NCBI GenBank assembly: GCA_902537945.1
Contig: CACBDG010000002.1
Location: 1-64,000, forward strand
Reading direction: 5' to 3'
From: an uncultured SAR116 cluster alpha proteobacterium
Lineage (GTDB): Bacteria; Pseudomonadota; Alphaproteobacteria; Puniceispirillales; Marisalimonadaceae
DNA: 64,000 bases
In this document: positions 40,609 through 51,169 of the stretch, piece by piece
Layout: every line of letters starts with the position of its first letter
Numbering within the stretch: the stretch's first letter is position 1
Made by a program: the position numbers and the translations under genes
The notes under the pieces: model-generated
The model's database searches: none
Told to the model about the DNA's origin: nothing
Seen by the model: the letters and a program-made list of their open reading frames with translations, nothing else

Positions 40609-41778
40609 TTGTTAGAAAATTTAAACGAAGAAATAGTTTCCTTTAAAGAAACCGCAATTATGCAAATTGCTAATTTTGGAAGAAAATACCAATTAGAAAG
40701 TGGAAATTATATTTATCCTGCTTGGTTTGGGGAAGGTGATACATCCACAAGTAATTTAATTAACAACAAAACTATTGAGGCTTTAAAGCAAGGAAAAACA
40801 TTTTATACATATCAAAATGGTATACCTCAATTACGATCAGAAGTCTCAAAATATATGAATGAAGTTTTTAATATAAATACTAAGCCTGAACATCATAGTG
40901 TTGTCACAGGTGGAATGATGGGACTTAGGTTGATTTGTGATTTAATTATCAGTGATGGCGATGAAGTTGTAATGGTTGGTCCTGTATGGCCTAACATAAG
41001 ATCATCAGTTTTATTAAAAAAAGGAAATATAAAAGAAGTTTCACTAAGATTAAAAGATAGTCAATGGATATTAGATTTTGAAAAATTATTGAAAACAATT
41101 ACGCATAAAACAAAAATGGTTTTTGTTAATAGCCCTGGAAATCCAACGGGGTGGGTGATGTCAAAAAAACAGCAAGAAACTCTTTTAAATCATGTTCGAG
41201 AAATGGATTGCTGGTTAATTTCTGATGAGGTTTATCATCAAATAATGTTTAACGATGATGTATCACCAAGTTTTCTTCAATTATCTAAGCCTACTGATAA
41301 ATTAATAGTCATCAACTCAGCTTCAAAGAGCTTCAATATGACAGGATGGAGAATAGGTTGGATAACACATCCTGAAGAGTTAGGGCCTCACATAGCTAAA
41401 TTAGTTCAAATAACAACAACGGGTGTTCCAGAGTTTCTTCAAAATGGTCTAATTTCAGCATTGCAAAACTACAAACCTCTTACCAAAGAAGTACGTCAAA
41501 ATTTAAAAAAATCTAGAGACATAATGTTTCAAAGATTAGTTGAATGGAAGCGGGTTGAGTGCAGTGTTCCAGAAGCTGCATTTTATGCTTTTTTTAAAGT
41601 AAAGGATATACAAGATTCTTTAGAATTTGCAAAAAAATTAATCATTGATACTAATGTTGGGGTGGCACCAGGTATTGCATTTGGAGAATCAGGTGAAGGT
41701 CATTTAAGAATATGTTTTGCAGCTCAACAAAGCTTCATAAATGAAATAATGGACAGATTAGAACCAGCTCTGAATTAA
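40609..41778 (+). CDS. PLP-dependent aminotransferase class I/II (TTG start)
   Basis: ORF 389 aa; VFVNSPGNPTGWVMSKKQ, ISDEVYHQIMF, NSASKSFNMTGWRIGW. Confidence 0.88.
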   Translation: MLENLNEEIVSFKETAIMQIANFGRKYQLESGNYIYPAWFGEGDTSTSNLINNKTIEALKQGKTFYTYQNGIPQLRSEVSKYMNEVFNINTKPEHHSVVTGGMMGLRLICDLIISDGDEVVMVGPVWPNIRSSVLLKKGNIKEVSLRLKDSQWILDFEKLLKTITHKTKMVFVNSPGNPTGWVMSKKQQETLLNHVREMDCWLISDEVYHQIMFNDDVSPSFLQLSKPTDKLIVINSASKSFNMTGWRIGWITHPEELGPHIAKLVQITTTGVPEFLQNGLISALQNYKPLTKEVRQNLKKSRDIMFQRLVEWKRVECSVPEAAFYAFFKVKDIQDSLEFAKKLIIDTNVGVAPGIAFGESGEGHLRICFAAQQSFINEIMDRLEPALN

Positions 41779-41780
41779 AA

Positions 41781-43145
41781 TTACCAAGGATTAATAGCAT
41801 TTTTAAGTGCTTTATAGCCTTCAATAAACCCAGGTCGTTTACTACCATATATACTATCAAACACATTTAAAACATTATCTAACCAATTTTTCAGTTCAGC
41901 ATTATTTGGATTAGCATCTAAGTAAGCGTCCCTAATCAAAACAAAATGAATTCTTGGATCGTAAGGTTTTTTTGTTCCACCCATGGTTTCATCACCATCA
42001 AGAAGTCTTAAAAGCATAGCATCAGCTGATCCTAGTGTTTGTTCATGAATAGGTGGTCCAGACATTCTATGCATTACTGATGTCATATCTCTTCCGTTAC
42101 CAGTTGTGTAACCCATAGACTTCCATGCCTTATCTATGTCAATATCACTCTCAACATAATTAAGAATTTTTGTGCCAAAATCTCTTAATGGGTCAGATAT
42201 ATCAGCAAGTAAATCAGTCAATCTATCTCCGTCTAAATCAGTTGCTAAGACTATACATTCTTGTTTGTTAATAATATCCCATACTAATAATCCATAATTT
42301 GTATCAGAAATATGTTGTTCTATTCTACCAGACCAATTTTCCATACCATCTTTAAAGTTTTTAGGTAAAAGAGAAATTATTTTATCAATGTTTTTTTTAT
42401 GTTCTTCGTAAGCATTTACAGCCCATTTTCTACCAACTGTGAACTTTGTTCCTTCTAGAAGCCAAATTAATATCCCCGCATTAATTCCATCTTCCATTGC
42501 TTGTGTTGGTTTAAAAGCAACTCTACCTAATTTACCTGTATCATTAATCATTTTTAAAAATAGACGACAAGCATAAGCCATTTGAATTCCAGGAGTATTC
42601 ATTTCAGTATGTACAATACCAGTTTTTTCATCAACACTAAACTTAGACTTATCTTGTGAATAGGGTAAACATGGCATGCATCTAACAACTGTTATTGGTC
42701 CATATGGACGAACGTTACAAAATACTCCTGCTTGTGTTCTTAAAGGTGCGTTTCCAGACTTACCCATTACAACAACTTTATTTCCAGACCCATTATTAAC
42801 ATATGCATCACCAGCAGTTGACCATTTTATAGATGTGTTTTGCATATTGCCAAACCAGCTTAATGCTTCAAGTTTTGTATCATGTCGCATTTGTGACCAC
42901 ATTGGAACTGCATAAAAAGGAAGATTTAAGATATCAGCGGCTGCAATAGTTCCTAATAATGCGTAAGCGTCTGTTAATGAATGGCATACTGGATTTATAA
43001 TTCCATCATGTTTCCCACCTCTCCAAACAATTGCATTTGGATACCCATTTGGCCTTACATCGGTCTTTTGGTAGAGTTGCCCAAGAACAGTTTCTAAGTC
43101 ACCACCTTCAGATTCAGTAACAGCTATTTTCATTAAATCTAACAT
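41781..43145 (-). CDS. Hypothetical protein, no recognised family
   Basis: ORF 454 aa filling a clean intergenic slot; soluble, Trp/Gly/Asp-rich and ordered-looking (e.g. IVLATDLDGDRLTDLLADISDPLRDFGTKIL, VVRCMPCLPYSQD). Confidence 0.75.
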   Translation of the reverse strand: MLDLMKIAVTESEGGDLETVLGQLYQKTDVRPNGYPNAIVWRGGKHDGIINPVCHSLTDAYALLGTIAAADILNLPFYAVPMWSQMRHDTKLEALSWFGNMQNTSIKWSTAGDAYVNNGSGNKVVVMGKSGNAPLRTQAGVFCNVRPYGPITVVRCMPCLPYSQDKSKFSVDEKTGIVHTEMNTPGIQMAYACRLFLKMINDTGKLGRVAFKPTQAMEDGINAGILIWLLEGTKFTVGRKWAVNAYEEHKKNIDKIISLLPKNFKDGMENWSGRIEQHISDTNYGLLVWDIINKQECIVLATDLDGDRLTDLLADISDPLRDFGTKILNYVESDIDIDKAWKSMGYTTGNGRDMTSVMHRMSGPPIHEQTLGSADAMLLRLLDGDETMGGTKKPYDPRIHFVLIRDAYLDANPNNAELKNWLDNVLNVFDSIYGSKRPGFIEGYKALKNAINPW

Positions 43146-43218
43146 TTTATGTCCTTATTTTTTTCAGAAAATTATTCGTTTGAAAGTATTTCTATACATA
43201 CATAAATAAATACAATAT

Positions 43219-43794
43219 TTAAATATTTTTTAGAAATAATTTTAAAGAATTTTTGTTTCTTAATTCTTCAAAAAAATTCAAATTACGTGATCCCATATAC
43301 TCTTCTCTAATTAAATGATTAATTAAATAAATAAGAGGATCCCAAAAATTATCGAAATTAACAATTCCAATTTTTTTATTAACAATTTGACTTAATTGGC
43401 ACCAAGTTAAAATCTCGAAACATTCATCAAGTGTTCCTACACCGCCTGGTAAGATCAAGAAAGCATCAGATTTTTCATACATCATTTGTTTTCTTTGGTG
43501 CATGTTTTCTGTAATTATTAAATTAGTATTATATTTATTTGAATGTTTTGTCTCTTGTATATCTTTTTTTATTAAAAAATTTGGTATTATACCTGTTGTT
43601 TTAGAGCCATGTTTAATAGCTGTTTCTGATACTGATCCCATGATACCATTTTCGCCACCACCAAAAACAATGTCAAAATTATTTTCTGCGATAATTTGAC
43701 CAACAGTTTCAGCAGATTTTATGTTCTCAATATTTTTACCTGATTTAGAACCGCCAAACACACATATTTTTTTTTTCAAAATCACCTCGTACAA
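43219..43794 (-). CDS. LOG-family protein (TIGR00730-like)
   Basis: ORF 191 aa; VFGGGENGIMGSVSETAIKHG, MHQRKQMMYEKSDAFLILPGGVGTLDECFEILTW. Confidence 0.9.
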   Translation of the reverse strand: MYEVILKKKICVFGGSKSGKNIENIKSAETVGQIIAENNFDIVFGGGENGIMGSVSETAIKHGSKTTGIIPNFLIKKDIQETKHSNKYNTNLIITENMHQRKQMMYEKSDAFLILPGGVGTLDECFEILTWCQLSQIVNKKIGIVNFDNFWDPLIYLINHLIREEYMGSRNLNFFEELRNKNSLKLFLKNI

Positions 43795-43872
43795 ATAACA
43801 AAATTAAAAAATTTATATATTATTATGATTATTTATCATAAAATAAAATATCTGTTTTTAACAAGGTTTTCT

Positions 43873-44901
43873 ATGAAGTCTTCAAAAGCAATATATTTTT
43901 TAATGACTGGTGCAATAATAGCAGCATTAGCTTTATTCGTAGTTTTTTATGAAACTGAATCTTTTGACGATAAAGAAGTAGTTGTACCCCTAGTAAAAAA
44001 AGTAATTGATGCTAAGCCAATTGAAGTTAAACCAACCAGACAAGAAACTGCTGAAACAATTAAATTAGAAGTTGTTAGAGTTAGGCCAGACGGTAGCCTT
44101 GTTATTGCTGGGAAAGGATTACCAAACTCTAAATTAGAAATTATTTCTAATTCAGAAGTAATTGCTGTTACTAATAGTGATAAGATTGGAGATTTTGTTG
44201 CTGTTCCAGAAAAACAATTAAAAAGTGGTGAATATTTTTTATCTTTTAGGCAAACAACAAAAGATAATAAAGTTGTTATTGCTAAGAAATCTGTTGCTAT
44301 CAATGTAACTGGTAATCAAAATGATATTCCAATTGTTGCCATTGTTGATAATCAAGGAAAATTAGGTGCTAAAGTAATCCAAGCCCCTGGTTTAGGAAAA
44401 AATGAAGAGACTATTAAAGAAGACGAAAAAACAAATACAAAAATTAAAAAAGAACCTCAAATCAAAATTTTGACTATCACACATGATTCAAAAGTAGGTC
44501 AAATTGTTTTGTCAGGCGTAGCTTATAATGGTGTTCAGGTAAATGCTGGTTTTACTGGAAAGGAAACTTCCTCTACTAAAATAATTAATGGAGAATGGAT
44601 ATTATCAATTCCAGGTAAATTAATTGCTGGGAAACAAAAAGTCTTTGCAGTTTTATTAGGTAAAAATGGTAAAGTATTAAGTGAAAATTCTGTCAAAATA
44701 AGTGGTAAAAGTATTGAAAATGCAAATGGAAAAACTTTAATTATCATACAAAAAGGTGATGCTCTTTGGAACATTGCATATCAGAGGCTGGGATTAGGAA
44801 ATCGATATATTGATATTGTTGAGTTAAATAAAGATAAAATTAAGAACCCTGATTTAATTTACCCTAAACAACTTTTCATAATACCAAACAAAATAAATTA
44901 A
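43873..44901 (+). CDS. LysM-domain, Ig-like-repeat envelope protein
   Basis: Track ORF 43825-44901, likely start 43873; single TM N-terminus and C-terminal LysM (GDALWNIAYQRLGLGNRYIDIVELNKDKIKNPDLIYPKQLFIIP). Confidence 0.8.
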   Translation: MKSSKAIYFLMTGAIIAALALFVVFYETESFDDKEVVVPLVKKVIDAKPIEVKPTRQETAETIKLEVVRVRPDGSLVIAGKGLPNSKLEIISNSEVIAVTNSDKIGDFVAVPEKQLKSGEYFLSFRQTTKDNKVVIAKKSVAINVTGNQNDIPIVAIVDNQGKLGAKVIQAPGLGKNEETIKEDEKTNTKIKKEPQIKILTITHDSKVGQIVLSGVAYNGVQVNAGFTGKETSSTKIINGEWILSIPGKLIAGKQKVFAVLLGKNGKVLSENSVKISGKSIENANGKTLIIIQKGDALWNIAYQRLGLGNRYIDIVELNKDKIKNPDLIYPKQLFIIPNKIN

Positions 44902-44913
44902 AATTATTTTTTT

Positions 44914-45516
44914 ATGATTGATGTACAAATAAATAAAATTATAAAACCTATTTTAAATATATTTGCTAAAAAATTATTAAAATTTAATATTAAGCCTAAT
45001 TCAATAACTTTTATTGGTTTCTTTTTTGGAATTTGTTGTTTTTATTTTATTATAAACTCAATGTTTTTTTATGCTGCTATTTTTTTGTTATTAAATAGAT
45101 TTTGTGATGGATTAGATGGAACGCTAGCGAGGTTAATTGGAGAAACAGATCTCGGTGCCTTTTATGATATTGTTCTAGATTTTTTGTTTTATTCACTATT
45201 TCCTTTATCTTTTATTTATTTGGATTTAGAAAACTCATATTCAATTTGTTTTTTGTTGTTCAGTTTTGTAGCTACTCAAGCAACTTTTCTTGCCTCAGCA
45301 TGGATTATAGAAAAAAATAAATTAACAATTTCAGATGATCAAAAAAAATCTTTGTTTTATGCTGGTGGAATTACTGAAGGTTTTGAAACAATTATTTGTT
45401 TTATGATGATGCTTTTATTTTATGAGTTCATAAATTATATCTCGTATTTTTTTGGGATATTATGTTGGATTACTTTTATAACTAGAGTCTTATTTATAAG
45501 AAAATTGTTTAAATGA
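44914..45516 (+). CDS. CDP-alcohol phosphatidyltransferase family protein
   Basis: ORF 200 aa; DGLDGTLARLIGETDLGAFYDIVLD matches DGx2ARx8Gx3Dx3D. Confidence 0.88.
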   Translation: MIDVQINKIIKPILNIFAKKLLKFNIKPNSITFIGFFFGICCFYFIINSMFFYAAIFLLLNRFCDGLDGTLARLIGETDLGAFYDIVLDFLFYSLFPLSFIYLDLENSYSICFLLFSFVATQATFLASAWIIEKNKLTISDDQKKSLFYAGGITEGFETIICFMMMLLFYEFINYISYFFGILCWITFITRVLFIRKLFK

Positions 45517-45599
45517 TAAAATTCAAATTTATTTTTTTTGTAATTTATAATAAATTCAATCTAACAACATATTTATTTAATTTATTTGGTTAAAATAAG

Positions 45600-45977
45600 A
45601 TGAGTAAAAACACAAAACATTTAACAGATGAGCAATATAGAGTAACTCAACACCACGGAACAGAACCTCCTTATTCTGGAGCTTATTGGGACAATAAAGA
45701 AGATGGAAGTTATAACTGCATTTGTTGTAATACACCTCTTTTTTTAAGTACGACTAAATATGATTCAGGTTCTGGATGGCCTTCTTTTTATAAACCTGTC
45801 TCAGAAAAAGTAATTGGTAAATCAGTTGATAATTCATTTTTTATGCAGCGTACAGAAGTTCATTGCGCAGAATGCAATGCACATTTAGGACATGTTTTTC
45901 CTGATGGACCTAAACCAACAGGATTGAGATATTGTATTAACTCTGCCTCTCTAAATTTTAAAAAAATTAATACCTAA
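45600..45977 (+). CDS. msrB: Peptide-methionine (R)-S-oxide reductase
   Basis: ORF 125 aa; [66 protein letters not shown]. Confidence 0.96.
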   Translation: MSKNTKHLTDEQYRVTQHHGTEPPYSGAYWDNKEDGSYNCICCNTPLFLSTTKYDSGSGWPSFYKPVSEKVIGKSVDNSFFMQRTEVHCAECNAHLGHVFPDGPKPTGLRYCINSASLNFKKINT

Positions 45978-45980
45978 TTA

Positions 45981-46778
45981 ATGTTTAGTTCAACAAAAAT
46001 TTATGGATGTATTGCTGATCCAATTGATCATGTAAGGGCTCCAACTATTTTTACGTCTATTTTTAAAAAAAAAAATATTGATGCAGTAATGATACCAATT
46101 CACGTAAATAAAAATAATTTAGAAAATGTAATAGCATCATTAAAGCTAGTTAAAAATTTTGAAGGATTGACTGTTACAATTCCTCACAAAACTTCAGTTA
46201 CAGATTTCTGTGATTATCTTGAAACTGATGCTAAATTAACTCGATCAGTAAATTGGATTAAATTTGATAAAGATAGAAAAATAATTGGTAATAACTTCGA
46301 TGGTCAGGGCTTTGTAAGAGGTTTTAAATCGCAAAATTATTTATTAAAAAATAAAAATATTTGTATTTTTGGAGCAGGCGGTGCTGCAGTTTCTATTGCT
46401 TGTTCTCTTGCAAACGAAGAGATAAGATCTCTAAAAATTATAAATCGTGATTTTAAAAAAGCAAAAGATTTAATAAATAAAATAAAAATAAAATCAAAAA
46501 ATTTGTTTGTTGATGTAATAAATTATAATGATAATTTCACATTAATTGATTTTGATATTATAATTAATGCCACAAGCTTAGGTCTTTCAAATAATGATAA
46601 ACTACCTTTTGATGTTTTAAAAACTTCACCTCAAGCGATTATTGTAGACATAATTATGCAACCTGAAGAAACAGAATTGTTAAAACATGCTAAAAATTTA
46701 GGTCGATCTATTCATTACGGAAAATATATGATAGAAAGTCAAATTGATCTAGTGGGTGATTTTTTAGATCTTTGGTAG
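45981..46778 (+). CDS. Shikimate dehydrogenase-superfamily protein (AroE-like, atypical substrate motif)
   Basis: ORF 265 aa; GLTVTIPHKTSVTDFCD, IFGAGGAAVSIACSLA, INATSLGLSNNDKLPFD; N-terminal ADPIDHVRAPTIF in place of the usual HSxSPxxHN. Confidence 0.8.
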   Translation: MFSSTKIYGCIADPIDHVRAPTIFTSIFKKKNIDAVMIPIHVNKNNLENVIASLKLVKNFEGLTVTIPHKTSVTDFCDYLETDAKLTRSVNWIKFDKDRKIIGNNFDGQGFVRGFKSQNYLLKNKNICIFGAGGAAVSIACSLANEEIRSLKIINRDFKKAKDLINKIKIKSKNLFVDVINYNDNFTLIDFDIIINATSLGLSNNDKLPFDVLKTSPQAIIVDIIMQPEETELLKHAKNLGRSIHYGKYMIESQIDLVGDFLDLW

Positions 46779-46791
46779 AAAAGGAAAGAAA

Positions 46792-47190
46792 ATGGAAAAA
46801 AACTTCGTTTGGGACGATCAAAAATTAGAGAAATTAAAAAAATTATGGGATCAAGGATTGCCAATTACAAAGATTGGGATTGAAATAGGTGTTTCAAGAA
46901 ATGCTATTGCTGGCAAAGCACACAGAATGGGGTTACCAAAAAGAAACTCACCAATTTCAAAATCAGGAGATCCAAGAAAAAATCAATCTGTTTCGGTGAA
47001 TGAAAATTTGAAGCAATTACCACTTAAAATTTTGTTAAGAGATGTAGAATGGTCTAGAAATAGATGTTGTTGGCCAATTGGTGACCCAAAATTACCTGGA
47101 TTTGCGTTTTGTGGTACATCAATTGTCCCTGGCAGACCTTATTGTGAAGAGCATTCAAACCTTGCTTACACTAATACAAGGGAAAGTTAA
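46792..47190 (+). CDS. gcrA: GcrA cell cycle regulator
   Basis: ORF 132 aa; FVWDDQKLEKLKKLWDQGLPITKIGIEIGVSRNAIAGKAHRMGLPKR and C-terminal CCWPIGDPKLPGFAFCGTSIVPGRPYCEEHSNLAY. Confidence 0.95.
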   Translation: MEKNFVWDDQKLEKLKKLWDQGLPITKIGIEIGVSRNAIAGKAHRMGLPKRNSPISKSGDPRKNQSVSVNENLKQLPLKILLRDVEWSRNRCCWPIGDPKLPGFAFCGTSIVPGRPYCEEHSNLAYTNTRES

Positions 47191-47201
47191 AAATATGAGT
47201 T

Positions 47202-49817
47202 ATGAAAAAAGTAAGTAAAAAAAGAGATGAATACAAACCATTACTTTGGCTTCCTGCTGAAACTTATCTTCAAATTTTAATATTTAAAAATTATACTATT
47301 GTAAAATCAGAAATTTATTTCAAAAAAAATATAGACTTTCTTCAAGATAATTTAATTTCAGACAGTCATCTAGAATTAAATGGTGTTGACCTTATTACTA
47401 ATAAATTCGAATTAATTATTGATGAAAATACACCACAAAATATTGAAATTGAAAAACTAAAAAAAATAGACGAAATTGTTCTAGTACAAATACCTATTCA
47501 ATCAAGTTTTGTAAAAATTGCTACAGAAGTTAAGATATTTCCTGCAAAAAATAACTCTTTGGAAGGATTATATGAGAGTAATAATATGTTTTGCACTCAA
47601 TGCGAGCCAGAGGGCTTTAGAAAAATTACATGGTTTCCCGATAGACCTGATTGTTTGAGTATATTTAATGTAAGGATAGAAGCTTCTGAAGAATTCAAAA
47701 CTGTACTTTGTAATGGTAATCTTATTAAAGAAGGAAGAGTCAAAAATAGAAATGGAACGACAAATAGGTTATTTAAATTGTGGCATGATCCATTTCCTAA
47801 GCCTTCATACTTATTTGCATTAGTTATTGGAAATTTAGAATCAAATATATCTAAATTTATCACTTCATCAAAAAAAGAAATCGAACTTAAAATTTTTAGT
47901 GAGTTAGGGAAAAAGCATTTAACAAATTATGCTATGAAAAGCTTAAAAAAAGCAATGAAATGGGATGAAGAAAAATATGGACTAGAATATGATTTAGATA
48001 CTTTTATGATTGTAGCTGTTAGTCATTTCAATATGGGCGCAATGGAAAATAAAGGATTAAATATTTTTAATTCTAAATTTATTCTTGCAGACAATGAAAC
48101 GGCCACTGACAGAGATCTTCAAAATATCGAGAGTATTGTTGCACATGAGTATTTTCACAATTGGACTGGAAACAGGGTGACTTGTAGAGATTGGTTCCAG
48201 TTAACATTAAAAGAGGGTCTAACTGTTTTTAGAGACCAAGAATTTTCAGCTGATATGAACAATAGAGGAGTTAAAAGAATTGAAGATGTTTCAATGCTTA
48301 AATCAGTACAATTTCCTGAGGATGCAGGATCTAACAGTCATCCTATAAGGCCTAATGAATATCAAGAAATAAATAATTTTTATACACCAACAGTCTATGA
48401 AAAGGGCGCTGAGGTGATTAGAATGATTTATAATTATCTTGGAGATGAACTCTATAAAAAAGGAATGGAACTTTATTTCCAAAAATATGATGGAAAAGCT
48501 ATAACCTGTGAGGAATTCATACAATCATTATCAGAAAGTAGTAAATTAGATTTAAGTGTTTTTGAAAAATGGTATTCACAATCAGGTACACCTAATCTAA
48601 AAATTATAAGAAAAGTTAATGACCTTGATTTAGAATTACATATTTCGCAAAAGATTAACAAAAAAATTAGTAATTTACCAATACCAATAAAATTTGGTTT
48701 TATAAATAAGAAAGGGTCTTTTGTTAAATTTAGATTAAATAACTCTAAATTAAAATATGAACATGTTTATTTGCTTTCTAAAGGTGATGATAAAATTTCT
48801 ATTTCTTGTAATGATAAAGATATTATACCGTCAATGTTAAGGGATTTTTCAGCTCCTGTGCTTTTAAAATCAGATTTAAAAATTGAAGAATATATCCACA
48901 TACTCAAATTTGACAATGATTCATTTAACAAATGGGATGCGGCTCAAAATATATATTTGAGTTATTTCTTTAATAAATTTAATATAAGAATACTAATTGA
49001 AACATTAAAAGAATTAATTTTAAAAGAAAAAGTTAATTATTCGTTAATGGCCCTACTCTTAGAATTACCATCTCGAAATACAATTGAGAATTTATCCAAT
49101 AATGTAGATCCTATTTCAATCTTTGAAAGAAAAAAACAATTAATGAAAAAAATTGCTTTAGATTTGCAGCAAGTTTTTGAAATCAAAGCTGTAAAACTTC
49201 TAAATAGTAAAATCAATGATCATAAAAGTGTGGGAAAAAGAGCATTTTTAGAAAAATTACTTAAATATTTACTTCTAATTGAAAGTGAAGTTGGAATTGA
49301 AATAGCTCGAAAAATATCGTTGAGCAAAAATATGACATTGTCGACTATTGGTTTAAAATCTATGTGTTTGGGCGATACTAAAATAGCATTAAAATTTTTG
49401 AATGATTTTTATGAAAAATGGAAGAGTAATGATCTAGTTGTTGAAAAATGGTTTGAGATGATGTCAACTTTAAACGTTGGATCTCAAGGTTTAGATTTAA
49501 TTAGAAATCTACTGGCGCATGAGGCCTTTGATTATAAAAATCCGAATAAATTAAGGTCTGTGTTAAGTACTTTTCAAAAAGAAAATGTGTTATTATTTCA
49601 TGCAAATGACTCATCTGGATATAAATTTATTTCAGAACAAGTTAGTATCATTGATAAAAATAATCCACAAGTTGCAGCTAGATTAATTTTACCACTCACA
49701 AGATTTAATAATTATACAGATGAAAGAAAACTTAAAATCAAAAATGTATTAAAAGAAATTAAAAAACCAAATATATCTAATGATCTATCTGAAATAATTG
49801 AAAAAGCACTAGTTTAG
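47202..49817 (+). CDS. pepN: Aminopeptidase N (M1 family)
   Basis: ORF 871 aa; FNMGAMENKGLNIFNS, VAHEYFHNWTGNRVTCRDWFQLTLKEGLTVFRDQEFS. Confidence 0.96.
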   Translation: MKKVSKKRDEYKPLLWLPAETYLQILIFKNYTIVKSEIYFKKNIDFLQDNLISDSHLELNGVDLITNKFELIIDENTPQNIEIEKLKKIDEIVLVQIPIQSSFVKIATEVKIFPAKNNSLEGLYESNNMFCTQCEPEGFRKITWFPDRPDCLSIFNVRIEASEEFKTVLCNGNLIKEGRVKNRNGTTNRLFKLWHDPFPKPSYLFALVIGNLESNISKFITSSKKEIELKIFSELGKKHLTNYAMKSLKKAMKWDEEKYGLEYDLDTFMIVAVSHFNMGAMENKGLNIFNSKFILADNETATDRDLQNIESIVAHEYFHNWTGNRVTCRDWFQLTLKEGLTVFRDQEFSADMNNRGVKRIEDVSMLKSVQFPEDAGSNSHPIRPNEYQEINNFYTPTVYEKGAEVIRMIYNYLGDELYKKGMELYFQKYDGKAITCEEFIQSLSESSKLDLSVFEKWYSQSGTPNLKIIRKVNDLDLELHISQKINKKISNLPIPIKFGFINKKGSFVKFRLNNSKLKYEHVYLLSKGDDKISISCNDKDIIPSMLRDFSAPVLLKSDLKIEEYIHILKFDNDSFNKWDAAQNIYLSYFFNKFNIRILIETLKELILKEKVNYSLMALLLELPSRNTIENLSNNVDPISIFERKKQLMKKIALDLQQVFEIKAVKLLNSKINDHKSVGKRAFLEKLLKYLLLIESEVGIEIARKISLSKNMTLSTIGLKSMCLGDTKIALKFLNDFYEKWKSNDLVVEKWFEMMSTLNVGSQGLDLIRNLLAHEAFDYKNPNKLRSVLSTFQKENVLLFHANDSSGYKFISEQVSIIDKNNPQVAARLILPLTRFNNYTDERKLKIKNVLKEIKKPNISNDLSEIIEKALV

Positions 49818-51097
49818 TCTTTGTTGATAAGAAAATCTGGAATTTTTCCACTATCTTTAAAATTTAAAAAGTTTTCTTTAGGTAAAAAATCAGTTTTTAA
49901 ATTAATTTTATTTTTTTCTTTTTCAATAATTTTCTCATTTTGAATTTTATGTTGCTTTAATTGTTTTGTAGAAGAAACAAGATTATCAAGTTTTACTTTA
50001 ATTACTTTTTTATTTATGAGTTTTTCAATTGACACAATATTTTTTTCGTCACTTGCATCAAAAATTGTATAAGCTTTTCCTTTTTTTCCTGCTCTTCCTG
50101 TGCGTCCAATACGATGAACATAATCTTCAGGATTATTAGGAACATCATAATTAAATATGTGGGTTATACCGTCAATATCTATACCTCTTGCGGCAACATC
50201 AGAGGCAATAAGAATTTCAGCTGATTTTTTTTTAAATTTTTCAAGAGCTTGAATTCTTAAACCTTGATTCATATCCCCATGCAGGTTTACAGTTTTAAAG
50301 TTATTTTTTTCTAAAAAGATACTTAACTTCTTAATATCACTTTTTTTATTACAAAAAATTACAGCACTTTTTATAATTTCAATATTTAATAATTTTTTTA
50401 AATCATTCATTTTATTTTTATTAATGGTTTTAATAAATAAACTATCTATATTTTCTGATGTTGAAGAATAAGGGTTTATAGTAATTTCTTTGGGATTGAT
50501 TAATAGATCCTTACCTATGTTACTTATTTCATGTGATAGAGTGGCAGAGAAAAATAATGTTTGTCTTATTCTAGGCAAGAACTTGTTAATTTTAATTATA
50601 TCTGGAATAAATCCCATATCTAGCATTTTATCAGCTTCGTCTATAATAAGAATTTTAATATCTTTGACTAAAACTTTACCACGTTCTATATGATCTAAGA
50701 GCCTGCCTGGAGTTGCAATTATTGCATCTACACCTCTTGATAATTTTATATCTTGTTCTGTATAAGAAACACCTCCAATTAATAATGCCATTTGAAGTTT
50801 AAGGTATTTATTTATGGAATTAAATTCGTGAGACACCTGCATTGCTAGTTCTCTTGTGGGAGCAAGGATTAGCGATCTGGGCATTCTAGATTTAGACTTT
50901 CCTGAATTAAGTATTTCTATCAAGGGCATAACAAATGACCCAGTTTTTCCTGTTCCAGTTTGAGCACAACCTAATAAATCTCTACCCATTAAAATATGAG
51001 GTATTGCTTGTTTTTGAATTTCAGTTGGGGTCTGGTACCCAATGTCATTTATTGAAGATAAAATTTCACTACACAAACCTAGATCACTAAAATTCAC
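49814..51097 (-). CDS. DEAD-box RNA helicase (RhlE-like)
   Basis: ORF 427 aa; TPTEIQKQAIPHILMGRDLLGCAQTGTGKTGSF, IIDEADKMLDMGF, FSATLS, HRIGRTGRAGKKG. Confidence 0.92.
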   Translation of the reverse strand: MNFSDLGLCSEILSSINDIGYQTPTEIQKQAIPHILMGRDLLGCAQTGTGKTGSFVMPLIEILNSGKSKSRMPRSLILAPTRELAMQVSHEFNSINKYLKLQMALLIGGVSYTEQDIKLSRGVDAIIATPGRLLDHIERGKVLVKDIKILIIDEADKMLDMGFIPDIIKINKFLPRIRQTLFFSATLSHEISNIGKDLLINPKEITINPYSSTSENIDSLFIKTINKNKMNDLKKLLNIEIIKSAVIFCNKKSDIKKLSIFLEKNNFKTVNLHGDMNQGLRIQALEKFKKKSAEILIASDVAARGIDIDGITHIFNYDVPNNPEDYVHRIGRTGRAGKKGKAYTIFDASDEKNIVSIEKLINKKVIKVKLDNLVSSTKQLKQHKIQNEKIIEKEKNKINLKTDFLPKENFLNFKDSGKIPDFLINKD

Positions 51098-51169
51098 AAT
51101 TATAACACCATTGAAATTTTTTTATTTTACCAATGAAAAATACAAATAACACAAATTAACTTGTAATAT

